Shown here: positions 31,190 through 40,346 of the stretch, piece after piece
How the letters are laid out: each line of letters opens with the position of its first letter
How positions within the stretch are numbered: the stretch's first letter is position 1
Source of the DNA: Promicromonospora sp049532985
GTDB lineage: Bacteria; Actinomycetota; Actinomycetes; Actinomycetales; Cellulomonadaceae
Assembly (NCBI RefSeq): GCF_049532985.1
Contig: NZ_CP186693.1
Location: forward strand, 3,286,001-3,350,000
Direction of reading: 5' to 3'
Length of the DNA stretch: 64,000 nt
Translations under genes and position numbers: made by a program
The notes under the pieces: generated by a model
Told to the model about the DNA's origin: nothing
Seen by the model: the letters and a program-made list of their open reading frames with translations, nothing else
The model's database searches: none

Positions 31190-34030
31190 TCAGCCCACCG
31201 TGCGGCGTCGGGCGATCACGAGGGCCGCCACGCCGGTCAGCAGGAAGAGCACCGCCAGGCCGGTCACCCCGGCGATGTCGGCACCGGTCGAGGCCAGCGC
31301 ACCGTCCGGGCCGTCAGCCGGGCCGTCGGCCGGGGTGGGTGCCGGGGGCGCCGGAGGGCCGGCGTCGTCCGGGGCGACCGGGACCGTCGCGGTCGAGGGC
31401 GGCGAGGTGGGCGGCGGCGTGCCGCCCGGCGGGGTACCGGTGGCCGTGGCCGTGTTGGTCAGCTCACCGGTCTCGAGATCGGCCCGGGTCACCTCGTAGG
31501 TCGCCGTGCAGGTCACGGACGCCCCTGGCGCCAGGTCGGCCGCCTCCTGCGGGCACTCCACCGGTGACAGCTCACCCGTCCCGGAGAAGTCGGAGTCGTC
31601 GACCGTGACGTCGGCCAGCGACACGTTGCCGGTGTTGGTCACCTCGAAGCTGTAGGTGACCTCCTGGCCCACCTCGGTGATCTTCTCGGTGTCCGAGGTC
31701 TTGACCACCTCGAGGCCAGGCTTCGGGGTCCCGGGGATGTCGACGGTCGACGGCGGCGACGTGGGCGGCGGGGTGTCCCCCGGCGGGGTGCCGGTGGCCG
31801 TGGCCGTGTTGGTCAGCTTCCCGGAGTCGAGATCGGCCTGCGTGACCACGTAGCTCGCGGTGCAGGTCACCGTCGCCCCTGGCGCGAGGCTGCCGGCCTC
31901 CTGGGGACACTCGACAGGCGACAGCTCCCCCGAGCCGGAGAAGTCGGAGTCGTCGACCTCGACGTCGGTCAGCGTGACGTTGCCGGTGTTGGTCACCTCG
32001 AACGAGTAGACGATCTCCTGGCCCACCTCGGTGATCTTCTCGGTGTCCGAGGTCTTGACCACGTCGAGCCCGGGCGCCGGGGTGCTGGGGACCTCGACGG
32101 TCGACGGCGGCGACGTGGGCGGCGGGGTGTCCCCCGGCGGCGTGCCGGTGGCCGTGGCCGTGTTGGCCACCTCGCCCGAGTCGACGTCGGCCTGCGTGAG
32201 CGTGTAGGTGGCCGTGCAGGTCAGCGAGTCACCCGGGGCGAGGACGTCCGCCGGGCAGGTCGCGACCGGAACCTCGCCCGTGCCCGAGAACTCCGTCTCG
32301 TCGATCGCGATGTCGCTCAGCGACAGGTTGCCGGTGTTGGTCACCTCGAAGGAGTACGTGATCTCCTGCCCCACCGTGAAGGCCTCCGGGCCGGACGGCG
32401 ACGCCGACTTCACGACGGTGAGGGCGGGGTCCGGCGCCTCGACGGGCGTGCTCGTCTCCGAGGGCGGCGAGCTGATCGGGGTGTGCGTGCCGGGCGGGGT
32501 GCCCGTGGCGGTCGCCGAGTTGTCGACGGAACCCGCCTCGACGTCCTCGTCGGTGACCACGTAGGGATCGTCGGTGGTGCAGGTGACGGTGTCGCCCGGC
32601 TCGACCGAGGTCGCCTCGCAGGTGATCGCGCCCACCGTGGGATCGTCGATCGCCAGGTCGTCGATCGCGACGTCGCCCGTGTTGGTCACCTCGAAGGTGT
32701 AGGCGATGGTGTCACCGGTGTCCGTGATGCCGTTCTCGTTGACGTCCACGGGCTCGCCCGCGGTCTTGACGAGCGCCAGGCTGGGGTCGCCGAACGTGAC
32801 GGTCGAGGGGTCCGGGTAGTCGAGGCCGATCGCCGAGATGTTGTCGGGACCGTTGGTGTAGCTGCCCGCCTCGTCGGCGGTGACGTCCACCGTGATGGTG
32901 CACGACGCCATGCCCGCGTCCAGGTTGCCCGTGGCGGCGACCGACGCGGCCCCGGCCACGGCGGTCACGTCACCGGCCGGGCAGGTGGTGGCGACGGCGG
33001 ACGGGTCGGCGACGACCAGGCCGGCGGGGAGGTCGTCGGTGAACGACCAGCCGTTCTTGGCGGCCAGGTCGCTCGTGTTGGTGATCGTCAGCGTCAGGGT
33101 GGAGACACCGCCCGTGGCGACCGAGGTCGGGCTGAACGCCTTGTCGAGCTGCGGCGTCACGTCGAGCACGCGGATGTTGTCGTATGCGCCGTCGTTGCCG
33201 GTCCCGTCGCCGTTCTCGTTGCGCATCACGATGCCGAACTCTCCGCCGGTGACGAGCGTCGAGCCGTCGGCCGGGAAGCGGCCGCCGGTGACCACGCGGG
33301 TCGTGCCGTCCTGGGCCGGGGAGGTGTACTGCGTGCCCCGCGGATCGGTGCACGGGTCGATCGCCGTGCTGGACACCGGGATCTCCGTCCCCTCGCCGTC
33401 GACGAGGTAGAACCGCAGCTCGGGGTGCGTGGCCTGACAGTTCTGCGCGACCGCGTCCACCGAGAACGTGACGAACCGGCCCTCGGTCGTCAGCGCCAGC
33501 GGGCTGGCCGTCCGGAACTGGACCTGGTTGTCCGCGGAGCTGCCCGACGTGTACGACGACGCCGCGGCGTTGCCCGCCGGGTCGGTGCCGTTGATGACGC
33601 CGAGCGTGTAGGGCAGGGCCGTCAGCGAGGTGAACGTCGCTGCGCCGAAGGCGTCGGGCTGCGTCCCGCTGCAGTCCCCGGCCACGCGGGTACTGGTCTG
33701 GTTGATGATGAAGCCGTTGCAGTCGTTGCGGTCCACCCAGAACGGATCGGCCGTGTAGGTGGTGCCGTCCGCGCCCGTGTAGTCCGTCAGGAGCACGTTC
33801 GAGCCGGCAGCCCGGTTCTCGAAGTCCTCGACGAAGAGCACCTGCGGGTCACCCGGCACCCCCGGGTTGCCCGGCGCGGCCACCGCGCTCGACGTCCCCG
33901 ACGTCAACGACGTGGCCACCAGGCCCGCCCCGAGCAGGCTGAGCGTCATCAGGATCGCCGGGCCTCGTCTGTATCGACCGAGAGAGAACCCGCGGCGGGT
34001 CTTCGTCGTCGTCGGCCTTGGTACGCGCAT
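31190..34030 (-). CDS. LAXTG-anchored surface protein with DUF11 repeats
   Basis: A 946-residue secreted protein. A long signal peptide (hydrophobic 25-40, cleavage near AVAA at 52) is followed by a unique beta-rich domain (about 60-285), a first DUF11-like domain, and four Ig-like DUF11 repeats of about 120 residues (about 415-895) with the recurring TYSFEVTNTGN start and NTATATGTPPG end. The last two or three repeats are nearly identical in protein and DNA, indicating recent duplication or gene conversion. The C-terminus has LASTGA (912-917), a membrane segment and RRR, the signal for a class E-type sortase. Probably an adhesin or wall-extending stalk. Divergent from the VanY-like gene. Confidence 0.88.
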   Translation of the reverse strand: MRVPRPTTTKTRRGFSLGRYRRGPAILMTLSLLGAGLVATSLTSGTSSAVAAPGNPGVPGDPQVLFVEDFENRAAGSNVLLTDYTGADGTTYTADPFWVDRNDCNGFIINQTSTRVAGDCSGTQPDAFGAATFTSLTALPYTLGVINGTDPAGNAAASSYTSGSSADNQVQFRTASPLALTTEGRFVTFSVDAVAQNCQATHPELRFYLVDGEGTEIPVSSTAIDPCTDPRGTQYTSPAQDGTTRVVTGGRFPADGSTLVTGGEFGIVMRNENGDGTGNDGAYDNIRVLDVTPQLDKAFSPTSVATGGVSTLTLTITNTSDLAAKNGWSFTDDLPAGLVVADPSAVATTCPAGDVTAVAGAASVAATGNLDAGMASCTITVDVTADEAGSYTNGPDNISAIGLDYPDPSTVTFGDPSLALVKTAGEPVDVNENGITDTGDTIAYTFEVTNTGDVAIDDLAIDDPTVGAITCEATSVEPGDTVTCTTDDPYVVTDEDVEAGSVDNSATATGTPPGTHTPISSPPSETSTPVEAPDPALTVVKSASPSGPEAFTVGQEITYSFEVTNTGNLSLSDIAIDETEFSGTGEVPVATCPADVLAPGDSLTCTATYTLTQADVDSGEVANTATATGTPPGDTPPPTSPPSTVEVPSTPAPGLDVVKTSDTEKITEVGQEIVYSFEVTNTGNVTLTDVEVDDSDFSGSGELSPVECPQEAGSLAPGATVTCTASYVVTQADLDSGKLTNTATATGTPPGDTPPPTSPPSTVDIPGTPKPGLEVVKTSDTEKITEVGQEVTYSFEVTNTGNVSLADVTVDDSDFSGTGELSPVECPQEAADLAPGASVTCTATYEVTRADLETGELTNTATATGTPPGGTPPPTSPPSTATVPVAPDDAGPPAPPAPTPADGPADGPDGALASTGADIAGVTGLAVLFLLTGVAALVIARRRTVG

Positions 34031-34423
34031 CTGCTGTCCCCTCGCTCGCGAACCGAACGGTCCGCATCCAGTACGGCGTAATCAATGCCATCCACTTCGC
34101 GCCCGATCACCAGCCAGGACCCAAGAAATCACCAACTAGATCATCAACTTCCGGACGTTTTTCACCCCCTCCGAGCAGTCCGACGCCCAAACGACGAGGT
34201 GAGCGGCCGGTCGGCCATGGCGCCTCTGAGGTGCCGATGCCCGACAAGGGGGCGTGCACCGCCGGAAACACCCGCGACCGCACCCGCGACGCCCCGCTCG
34301 GCGCGTGGGCGGGAGCGACTCGTGATACTCCTTTGTCTGCCGCGAAGGACTTCTTGACCAAACCAACGATCCGGATCACCGCAGCGCACATCGCGAAACC
34401 AGGACCGACAGAAGGAGCGACGC
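34031..34423. other. Divergent promoter region between surface protein and VanY-like gene
   Basis: 393 bases, no credible gene. The first 130 bases are relatively AT-rich and should contain promoters; a GAAGGAGCGACGC ribosome site precedes GTG 34424. I looked for a c-di-AMP (ydaO-type) riboswitch, common before actinobacterial wall hydrolases, and could not recognise its conserved core. Confidence 0.5.
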
Positions 34424-36379
34424 GTGCAGGACCAGGCGAACGAGCTCGTGACACCCCCGACCCGACCCGGCAACCGCAGGTTGCTGCGCACCGCCTGGGC
34501 GGGCGCCGTCGCCACGGTGACGGCAGGCGGTCTGTTGTTCACCGCGGCACCGGGCATGCACCTGGCCGGTACCGAACGAGACCGGACGGCACCGCTCGCG
34601 GGGATGTCGCGCGGGGCGTTCGGCGTGGTGGGGAGCGCCGGGTCGTCCGGCGGAGACAGCCTTGCCGGGTCCTCGGGTGGCAGGGTGGTCGTACAGACGT
34701 CGTCCGCCCCCTGGGACGTGACGTTCGAGCAGGTCACAGCGGTACTGGCCCGCGCCGAGCGGCAGGTGCCGGAGCTCGGCCCGGACCTCCGGCCGGCGGT
34801 GGCACAGGCGGCCGCCGAGCTCGGGATGCTGTACACCACGTACCGGACGCAGCGGCTGGTGACCGGCGAGCGGAACGGCGGGCTGCGGGTCGAGGACGCG
34901 CCGGTCGCGCGCGGGGCGGGGGACGGCGAGGGCCGGGCCGAGGTGGTCGCGGACGGGTCGGTCGCGGGCGGGTCGGTCGCGGACGGGTCGGGCGCGGACG
35001 GGTCGGGCGCGGACGACGAGGCGCCGAACAGGCTGGTCGCGCACGACCTCGGGTCGGACGAAGCGGCGGACGACACCGAGCCCGTCACGTACCGGCAGGT
35101 CGTGCTGGCCACGGTCCGGCTGGCGAGCCTGCTCGACCTGGCGCTCGGAGGCGCGCCGGTCGAGGTGCGAGCGCCGGGCCAGAGCCGGGACCAGTCGGCG
35201 CTGCTGCGGGCCGACGCAGCGGGCGCCGGCCTCACCCTGCGGCAGAGTCTGCTCGACGTGGTCTCGTCCTTCGGGGAGTCCACCGTCGAGTACGCCAACG
35301 GGCGGATCCCGGCCTCGGTGCTGTGCCCCCTGGACTTCGCGCCCGGCCACCTGCTGCGCTGTGACGCCGCGGAGCGGCTCATGGCACTGAGCGACGAGTT
35401 CGAGCGGGAGTTCGGCTACCCGATCCCCATCACGGACTCCTACCGGTCGTTCGCGGCGCAGATCGCCGTGGCCGCCGCCAAGCCGCACCTGGCGGCGGTT
35501 CCCGGCACCTCCAACCACGGCTGGGGCCTGGCGGTCGACCTGGGCCGGCCCATCTCAGGCGGCGCCTCGCCGGAGTACGTGTGGCTGCGGGTGCACGGCC
35601 CGCGGTACGGCTGGGACAACCCGTCGTGGGCGCGCCCGGACGGTACGAAGCCGGAGCCGTGGCACTTCGAGTTCTTCGCGGCGGGAGCGATCCCGCAGCG
35701 GGCGATCGACCCGTCCGACGTGGGCACCTGGACCCCGGGCGGCCCGGCGGACGAGGCGCCGTCCCCCGCGGACGGCGGCGCACCGGTCTCCGCCGACGGC
35801 GGCGCCGAGCCCGTACGACAGCTCCGACCGGACGGTCACGAGGCGCGCCGCCCCGCGACCGGTGCGCCCCACGAGGCGCGCGAGACGCCGGGGGCGCCGC
35901 AGCCGGCCAGGCCCGCCCCCGGGCCGCGGCCGAGCGATCCCGCGGCTCCGCCCACGCCGAGCAGCCCGGCGGCGAAGCCGGGCGACCCCACAGTGAGGCC
36001 GACTCCCAGGCCGACGCCGGAGGAACCGGACCCGACACCGCCGGCGGCCGGCCCGTCGCCGTCGCCCGAGCCGTCCCCGACGCCGTCCCCGACGCCGACG
36101 CCGACGCCGACGCCGAGCCTGCCTGCTCCTTCGCCCGCGCCGACCTCACCGACACCGACACCGACACCGACACCGTCGACGTCCGCACCGGCACCGTCCT
36201 CGTCCTCTGCGGCACCCACGGCAGCCCCGTCGCCGTCGTCGCCGGCTCCGTCCCGGTCGGCGCCCGCCGGTCAGTCCCCGTCGCCCGCGGCACCGACCCG
36301 GTCACCTGCGGCGTCGGCTCCGACTGCGACCCCGCCCGCACCGGACGCCGACCCTGCGCGAGCACCCGGCGAGGGGTGA
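34424..36379 (+). CDS. VanY-like D-Ala-D-Ala carboxypeptidase (M15) with Pro-rich tail
   Basis: A 651-residue envelope protein. Residues 22-41 form a signal anchor. A helical region of unknown role (about 90-300) contains a repetitive insert (VADGS/GADGS repeats, about 180-202). The M15B peptidase domain (about 310-425) shows the zinc motif SNHGWGLAVD (H365, D372) and EPWHFEFF (H414), so it should trim the terminal D-Ala of peptidoglycan stems. The last 220 residues are a Pro/Thr/Ser/Ala-rich wall-spanning tail with PTP and PSP repeats and no sorting motif. Divergent from the sortase-anchored surface protein, consistent with a shared cell-wall role. Confidence 0.87.
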   Translation: MQDQANELVTPPTRPGNRRLLRTAWAGAVATVTAGGLLFTAAPGMHLAGTERDRTAPLAGMSRGAFGVVGSAGSSGGDSLAGSSGGRVVVQTSSAPWDVTFEQVTAVLARAERQVPELGPDLRPAVAQAAAELGMLYTTYRTQRLVTGERNGGLRVEDAPVARGAGDGEGRAEVVADGSVAGGSVADGSGADGSGADDEAPNRLVAHDLGSDEAADDTEPVTYRQVVLATVRLASLLDLALGGAPVEVRAPGQSRDQSALLRADAAGAGLTLRQSLLDVVSSFGESTVEYANGRIPASVLCPLDFAPGHLLRCDAAERLMALSDEFEREFGYPIPITDSYRSFAAQIAVAAAKPHLAAVPGTSNHGWGLAVDLGRPISGGASPEYVWLRVHGPRYGWDNPSWARPDGTKPEPWHFEFFAAGAIPQRAIDPSDVGTWTPGGPADEAPSPADGGAPVSADGGAEPVRQLRPDGHEARRPATGAPHEARETPGAPQPARPAPGPRPSDPAAPPTPSSPAAKPGDPTVRPTPRPTPEEPDPTPPAAGPSPSPEPSPTPSPTPTPTPTPSLPAPSPAPTSPTPTPTPTPSTSAPAPSSSSAAPTAAPSPSSPAPSRSAPAGQSPSPAAPTRSPAASAPTATPPAPDADPARAPGEG

Positions 36380-36388
36380 CGGCGTGCC

Positions 36389-36423
36389 GTACCAGGGGGC
36401 TCGCTCAGCGAGCCTCCTGGTAC
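36389..36423. terminator. Bidirectional terminator; loop is a stop codon
   Basis: A 16-bp stem (36389-36404 with 36408-36423, one wobble) with a 3-base loop TCA at 36405-36407, which is the complement of the TGA stop of the AI-2E family gene. It lies 9 bases past the VanY-like stop and serves both convergent genes. Confidence 0.8.
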
Positions 36424-37511
36424 GGGAGCACCACCCGGTTCACGATCAGCAGCCCGGCCGCGGCGACCGGCACGGCGACCAGCGCGCCCAGGATCCCGCC
36501 GAGCGCCGCCCCGGCCAGGGCGGCCACGATGACCAGCGCGCCGGGCAGTGCCACGGCGCGGCTCATCACCCGCGGCGCCAGCACGTACGCCTCCACCTGC
36601 ATGTAGACGAGCAGGAGCACCGCCACGACCACGGCGGCGAACGGGCTGACCGTCAGCGTGGCCAGCACCACGAGGGTCGAGCCGATCACCGTGCCGACCA
36701 CCGGGATGAGGGCGGCGACGAAGGCCATGACGGCGAGCAGGATCGGCGCGGGGCTGCCCGCGAACAACGTCAGGATCAGGGTGAAGGTGGCGTTGACCGT
36801 CGCCAGGACGAGCTGCCCGGAGACGTACCGGCCCACGGAGTCGAGCACCTCGGTCAGCAGCGATCCCGTCAGCGCCCGCCGGGAGCGCGGCACGAGCCGG
36901 AGCAGCGCCGCGATCATCGTCGGCAGCGTGACGGCGAAGTAGATGGTCAGCGCGGTCACGACGACGACAGCCGTGACACCGTTGACCAGCCCGGTACCGA
37001 CCTGCAGCACGCCGCCCGCGATGGCCGTGAGCTGCTGGGGGTCGGTGAGCAGCTCGGTCAGGGACGACAGCAGGCCGTTGAGGTCCAGCGCCACGAGGTT
37101 CTGCGTGGTCCACGTGTACCAGGCCTGGTTCGGCAGGTCGCGGAGCGCATCCACGAGCAGGTCCACGAAGATGCCGACCTGCTGGACGGCCAGCGGGAGC
37201 ACCGCGACGACGAAGAGCGCGATGACCAGCACGAACCCGATGATCGCCACGGTCGCCGCGGCCCAGCGGGGCAGCCCACGGCTCGCGACGAACCGGATGG
37301 CCGGCTCCAGGGCCAGCGCCAGGAACAGTGCGAGCCCGACGTACACGAGCACCGTCGCCACCGCGGCCAGGGCGCCGAGAACGCCGAGCCCGGCACCGAC
37401 GCCGAGGGTGGCGAGCATCGCGTAGCCGAACGGCTGCGCGGGCAACCCCACCACCGGCCCGCGCTGCCGGACGGCACGAGCACGAGCGACGCGGTGCGGC
37501 AGACGGGCCAT
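36405..37511 (-). CDS. AI-2E family transporter (PerM/UPF0118)
   Basis: A 368-residue membrane protein with about eight helices and the family core IPVVGTVIGSTLVVLATL near residue 270 and a C-terminal YVLAPRVMSRAVALPGALV motif. Members were named for autoinducer-2 export (TqsA) but many act as Na+/H+ antiporters or permeases of unknown cargo, so no substrate is assigned. It converges on the VanY-like gene and has no close same-strand partner downstream. Confidence 0.85.
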   Translation of the reverse strand: MARLPHRVARARAVRQRGPVVGLPAQPFGYAMLATLGVGAGLGVLGALAAVATVLVYVGLALFLALALEPAIRFVASRGLPRWAAATVAIIGFVLVIALFVVAVLPLAVQQVGIFVDLLVDALRDLPNQAWYTWTTQNLVALDLNGLLSSLTELLTDPQQLTAIAGGVLQVGTGLVNGVTAVVVVTALTIYFAVTLPTMIAALLRLVPRSRRALTGSLLTEVLDSVGRYVSGQLVLATVNATFTLILTLFAGSPAPILLAVMAFVAALIPVVGTVIGSTLVVLATLTVSPFAAVVVAVLLLVYMQVEAYVLAPRVMSRAVALPGALVIVAALAGAALGGILGALVAVPVAAAGLLIVNRVVLPYQEAR

Positions 37512-37583
37512 GGGTCCAGACCCTACTTCCCACCGGCTCGGGGGAAGCGTTCCGACACCTCGTCACGTGGCGACGCCCCGTCG

Positions 37584-38357
37584 TCATGTCCAGCGGAAGA
37601 AGAGTGCCGACAAGGTCGCACCCACCATGACGGCAGCCGCCAGGGCCAGCAGGTGCAGCGGGTCCACCGCGGCTCCCACCCACGCCGCCGACATCGCGGC
37701 CACGGCGGCGCCGAACGGCAGCCACTCCCCGACCGTCGCGAGCACGCCGGGCACCGTCGAGAGGCCGCCGAACATGCCACCCAGCGCACCGAGGACGAAG
37801 AACGCGATCAGGCCGATCGCCACGGCCGAGTTCGGCGTGGGAGCGACGGCGGCGACCACCATGCCGACGGCGTACATGGCCGCCAGTGCCAGGGCGTACA
37901 CGCCGACGGCCGCACCGAGGTCGGCGGGGAGCCGGGCATCGAACAGCCCGAACGCCACAGCCAACGCCCCGGTGAGCCCGATCAGGGCCTGTGCCACGCT
38001 CACGACCACCTGGGCGACCAGAACCATCGCCGGAGATGCGGGGGTGGCCGCGAGCCGCCGCAGGATCCCGGTGCGCCGGTAGTACGCCAGGAAGCTCGGC
38101 ATGTTGATGACGCCGATCGTGCCCAGCACCACGGTCAGGACGAGGGGAAGCACGAACACGTCCAGTGCCGTGTACCCGTTGCCCACGGGCTGGTCGCCCG
38201 CCGACCCGGCACTCATCACCAGGATCAGCAGCGGCAGCACGATGGGGACCACGAGACCGGCCGTGTCGCGCACGACCATCTTTCCCTCGCACGCGACCAG
38301 GACCAGCCAGGACCGGACGCCCGGGCGGCGGACGGCCGGGACGACGAGGGTGCTCAT
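37584..38357 (-). CDS. ABC-2 type exporter permease
   Basis: A 257-residue membrane protein with six helices and the ABC-2 arrangement (YYRRTGILRRLAATPASPAMVLVAQ is the coupling region). ATG 38357 overlaps the stop of the ATPase gene by four bases, so the pair is coupled. The longer open frame upstream is part of the ATPase gene. With the divergent two-component pair it probably forms a stress-inducible export system. Confidence 0.87.
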   Translation of the reverse strand: MSTLVVPAVRRPGVRSWLVLVACEGKMVVRDTAGLVVPIVLPLLILVMSAGSAGDQPVGNGYTALDVFVLPLVLTVVLGTIGVINMPSFLAYYRRTGILRRLAATPASPAMVLVAQVVVSVAQALIGLTGALAVAFGLFDARLPADLGAAVGVYALALAAMYAVGMVVAAVAPTPNSAVAIGLIAFFVLGALGGMFGGLSTVPGVLATVGEWLPFGAAVAAMSAAWVGAAVDPLHLLALAAAVMVGATLSALFFRWT

Positions 38358-39136
38358 TCGGCGGCCTCCAGCTGCTTTCCGGTGAGTGCGACGAACGCGT
38401 CGTCGAGCGTGTCCGTGCCCGCAGTCGCGACCAGGCCGGCAGGCGTGTCGACCGCGACCACCCGCCCTGCGTCCAGGAGCACCACGCGGTCGCAGAGGCG
38501 TTCGACCTCCTCCATCGTGTGGCTGACCAGCAGGACGGCGACGCCGTCGTCCCGCAGGCCTTCCACGGTGGCCCACATCCGGCGGCGGGCCCGGGGGTCG
38601 AGGCCGGTCGTCAGCTCGTCCAGGACCACCACCCGCGGACGTCCGGCGAGCGCCAGGGCGATCGAGAGCCGCTGCTGCTGGCCGCCGGACAGCCTCTCGA
38701 ACCGCACGTCACGCTGCCCGGCCAGGCCGACCAGGTCCAGCAGCTCGCCGGCCGGCCGAGGGTCGGGGTAGAAGCTGCGGTAGAGCCCGACCAGCTCGGC
38801 GACGGTCAGCGCCCCGTGCAGGAAGGCATCCTGGAGCTGCACGCCCAGGAGCTGGCGTACGCGGCCCCTGTCCCGCTGCGGGTCCAGGCCCAGCACCCGG
38901 ACGGTTCCCCCGTCCGGGCGCCGCAGGCCTGCGATCATCTCGACGGTGGTGGTCTTGCCCGCGCCGTTGACGCCGAGCACCCCGACCACCTCGCCCTGCT
39001 CCACGCGCAGGCTCACGTCGGCGAGGGCAGTGGTGCTGCGGTACCGCTTGTGCAGGTGCTCGGCGACTATCGCGGCCCGCGGCCGGCTCGGGGCAGGGCG
39101 GCTCCCGGACTGGTGCGGTGCTGGTCGTGGACTCAT
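38354..39136 (-). CDS. ABC exporter ATP-binding subunit
   Basis: A 260-residue ATPase with Walker A (GVNGAGKTTTVEM), signature (LSGGQQQRLSIAL), Walker B (RVVVLDELTTGLDP) and switch His (LVSHTMEE). The usual Pro after the Walker B Glu is Leu here. ATG 39136 chosen at MSPRPAP. It lies back to back with the histidine kinase gene (112 bases between starts), a frequent layout where the kinase-regulator pair controls the exporter. Confidence 0.9.
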   Translation of the reverse strand: MSPRPAPHQSGSRPAPSRPRAAIVAEHLHKRYRSTTALADVSLRVEQGEVVGVLGVNGAGKTTTVEMIAGLRRPDGGTVRVLGLDPQRDRGRVRQLLGVQLQDAFLHGALTVAELVGLYRSFYPDPRPAGELLDLVGLAGQRDVRFERLSGGQQQRLSIALALAGRPRVVVLDELTTGLDPRARRRMWATVEGLRDDGVAVLLVSHTMEEVERLCDRVVLLDAGRVVAVDTPAGLVATAGTDTLDDAFVALTGKQLEAAE

Positions 39137-39248
39137 GGCAGCGACGCTAAGCGCGACGGAGGCACACCCGCGCGTGCCGATCGTCAGGGTTGTGGACCAT
39201 GACTTCTGGCACCTTCGCCGCGCCGCCACCAACCGTAGGGTGGTTCGT

Positions 39249-40346
39249 ATGCGACGACTGGGTACGGACGAGTGGTCGGGACTGGCCATGCTCGCCGTCT
39301 CGGTCGGGGTCGGCGCGCCGGCGCTGTTCGGCGCGGTGGACCTCGCGATCCCGCGCGGCTGGTGGGTCGCGCTGTTCGCCGCGCTGATCCTCGCGCTGCT
39401 GGTCGCCTTGGTGTTCGAGCCGGGCCGGGCGCGGTACGTCGTCTTCGCGTCGGGCGTCGTGACGTCCTGGGCCGTGCTGCTCACGACGCGGGGCGTGGGC
39501 CTGCTGCCGATCCTGCTCGTGATCACCGCGGCGCTGAGCGTGTACGTCATGCCGCTGCGCGCCGGCTTCGTGCTGGCGGCGCTGAACACGGTGGTCATCG
39601 CGACGGCCATGGTCCTGCAGGACCGCGGAACCGCCGACATCCTGGTCACCGTCGGCTTCTACCTGCTCATCCAGGTGGCGACGATGCTGAGCTCGGTCAC
39701 GCTCATCCGGGAGCAGCGGCTGCGGCGGGAGCTGAGCCAGGCACACGCCGACCTGCGGGCAGCGTCAGTACTGCTCGCGGAATCGGCCCGTGCCGCGGAA
39801 CGGCTGCGCATCTCGCGCGATCTGCACGACCTGATCGGCCACCAGCTCACGGTGCTCACCCTGGAGCTGGAGGCTGCCCGGCACCGGGACGGGGAGCAGG
39901 CACGCGAGCACGTGGACCGGGCGAACCAGGTGGCGCGTGACCTCCTGACCGACGTCCGGCGCACGGTCAGCGAGCTGCGCACGGCCTCGTCGGACCTGAG
40001 CGAGGCGTTGCGGGACGTGGTGCGCGATCTGCCCGACCTGGAGGTGAGCGTGGAGGTGGAGGCCGGGGTGCAGGTCGACGAGGAGCAGGCCTCCGCCGTG
40101 GTCCGCGCCGTGCAGGAGATCGTGACCAACACCCTCCGGCACGCGGACGCCCGCGCGCTGCGGATCGAGGTGGCCGCCCGGCCGCCGGGCCTCGTCCTGA
40201 CCGCGGCGGACGACGGTCGCGGGTTCCACGAGCTCGTCCCCGGGAACGGGCTGCGGGGCATGACCGAACGGTTCGCGGCCCTGGGCGGCGACGTGGAGCT
40301 GGACGGCGCCGACGGCTTCCGGGTCACCGCGCGGGTGCCCACGTGA
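39249..40346 (+). CDS. Sensor histidine kinase (DesK/LiaS-like, HisKA_3)
   Basis: A 365-residue membrane kinase. About five hydrophobic segments (10-150) without a large extracellular loop form an intramembrane-type sensor. The phospho-accepting His is H193 in SRDLHDLIGHQL (HisKA_3), followed by a HATPase_c domain (EIVTNTLRHADA N-box, DDGRGF G-box). GTG of the response regulator overlaps its stop (GTGA at 40343-40346). Divergent from an ABC exporter, which it probably induces on membrane stress. Confidence 0.9.
   Translation: MRRLGTDEWSGLAMLAVSVGVGAPALFGAVDLAIPRGWWVALFAALILALLVALVFEPGRARYVVFASGVVTSWAVLLTTRGVGLLPILLVITAALSVYVMPLRAGFVLAALNTVVIATAMVLQDRGTADILVTVGFYLLIQVATMLSSVTLIREQRLRRELSQAHADLRAASVLLAESARAAERLRISRDLHDLIGHQLTVLTLELEAARHRDGEQAREHVDRANQVARDLLTDVRRTVSELRTASSDLSEALRDVVRDLPDLEVSVEVEAGVQVDEEQASAVVRAVQEIVTNTLRHADARALRIEVAARPPGLVLTAADDGRGFHELVPGNGLRGMTERFAALGGDVELDGADGFRVTARVPT

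Noticed and set aside
34031..34423. c-di-AMP riboswitch before the VanY-like gene
   Set aside because: Expected for wall hydrolases in actinomycetes, but I could not find the conserved core; only ordinary promoter-like sequence is visible.
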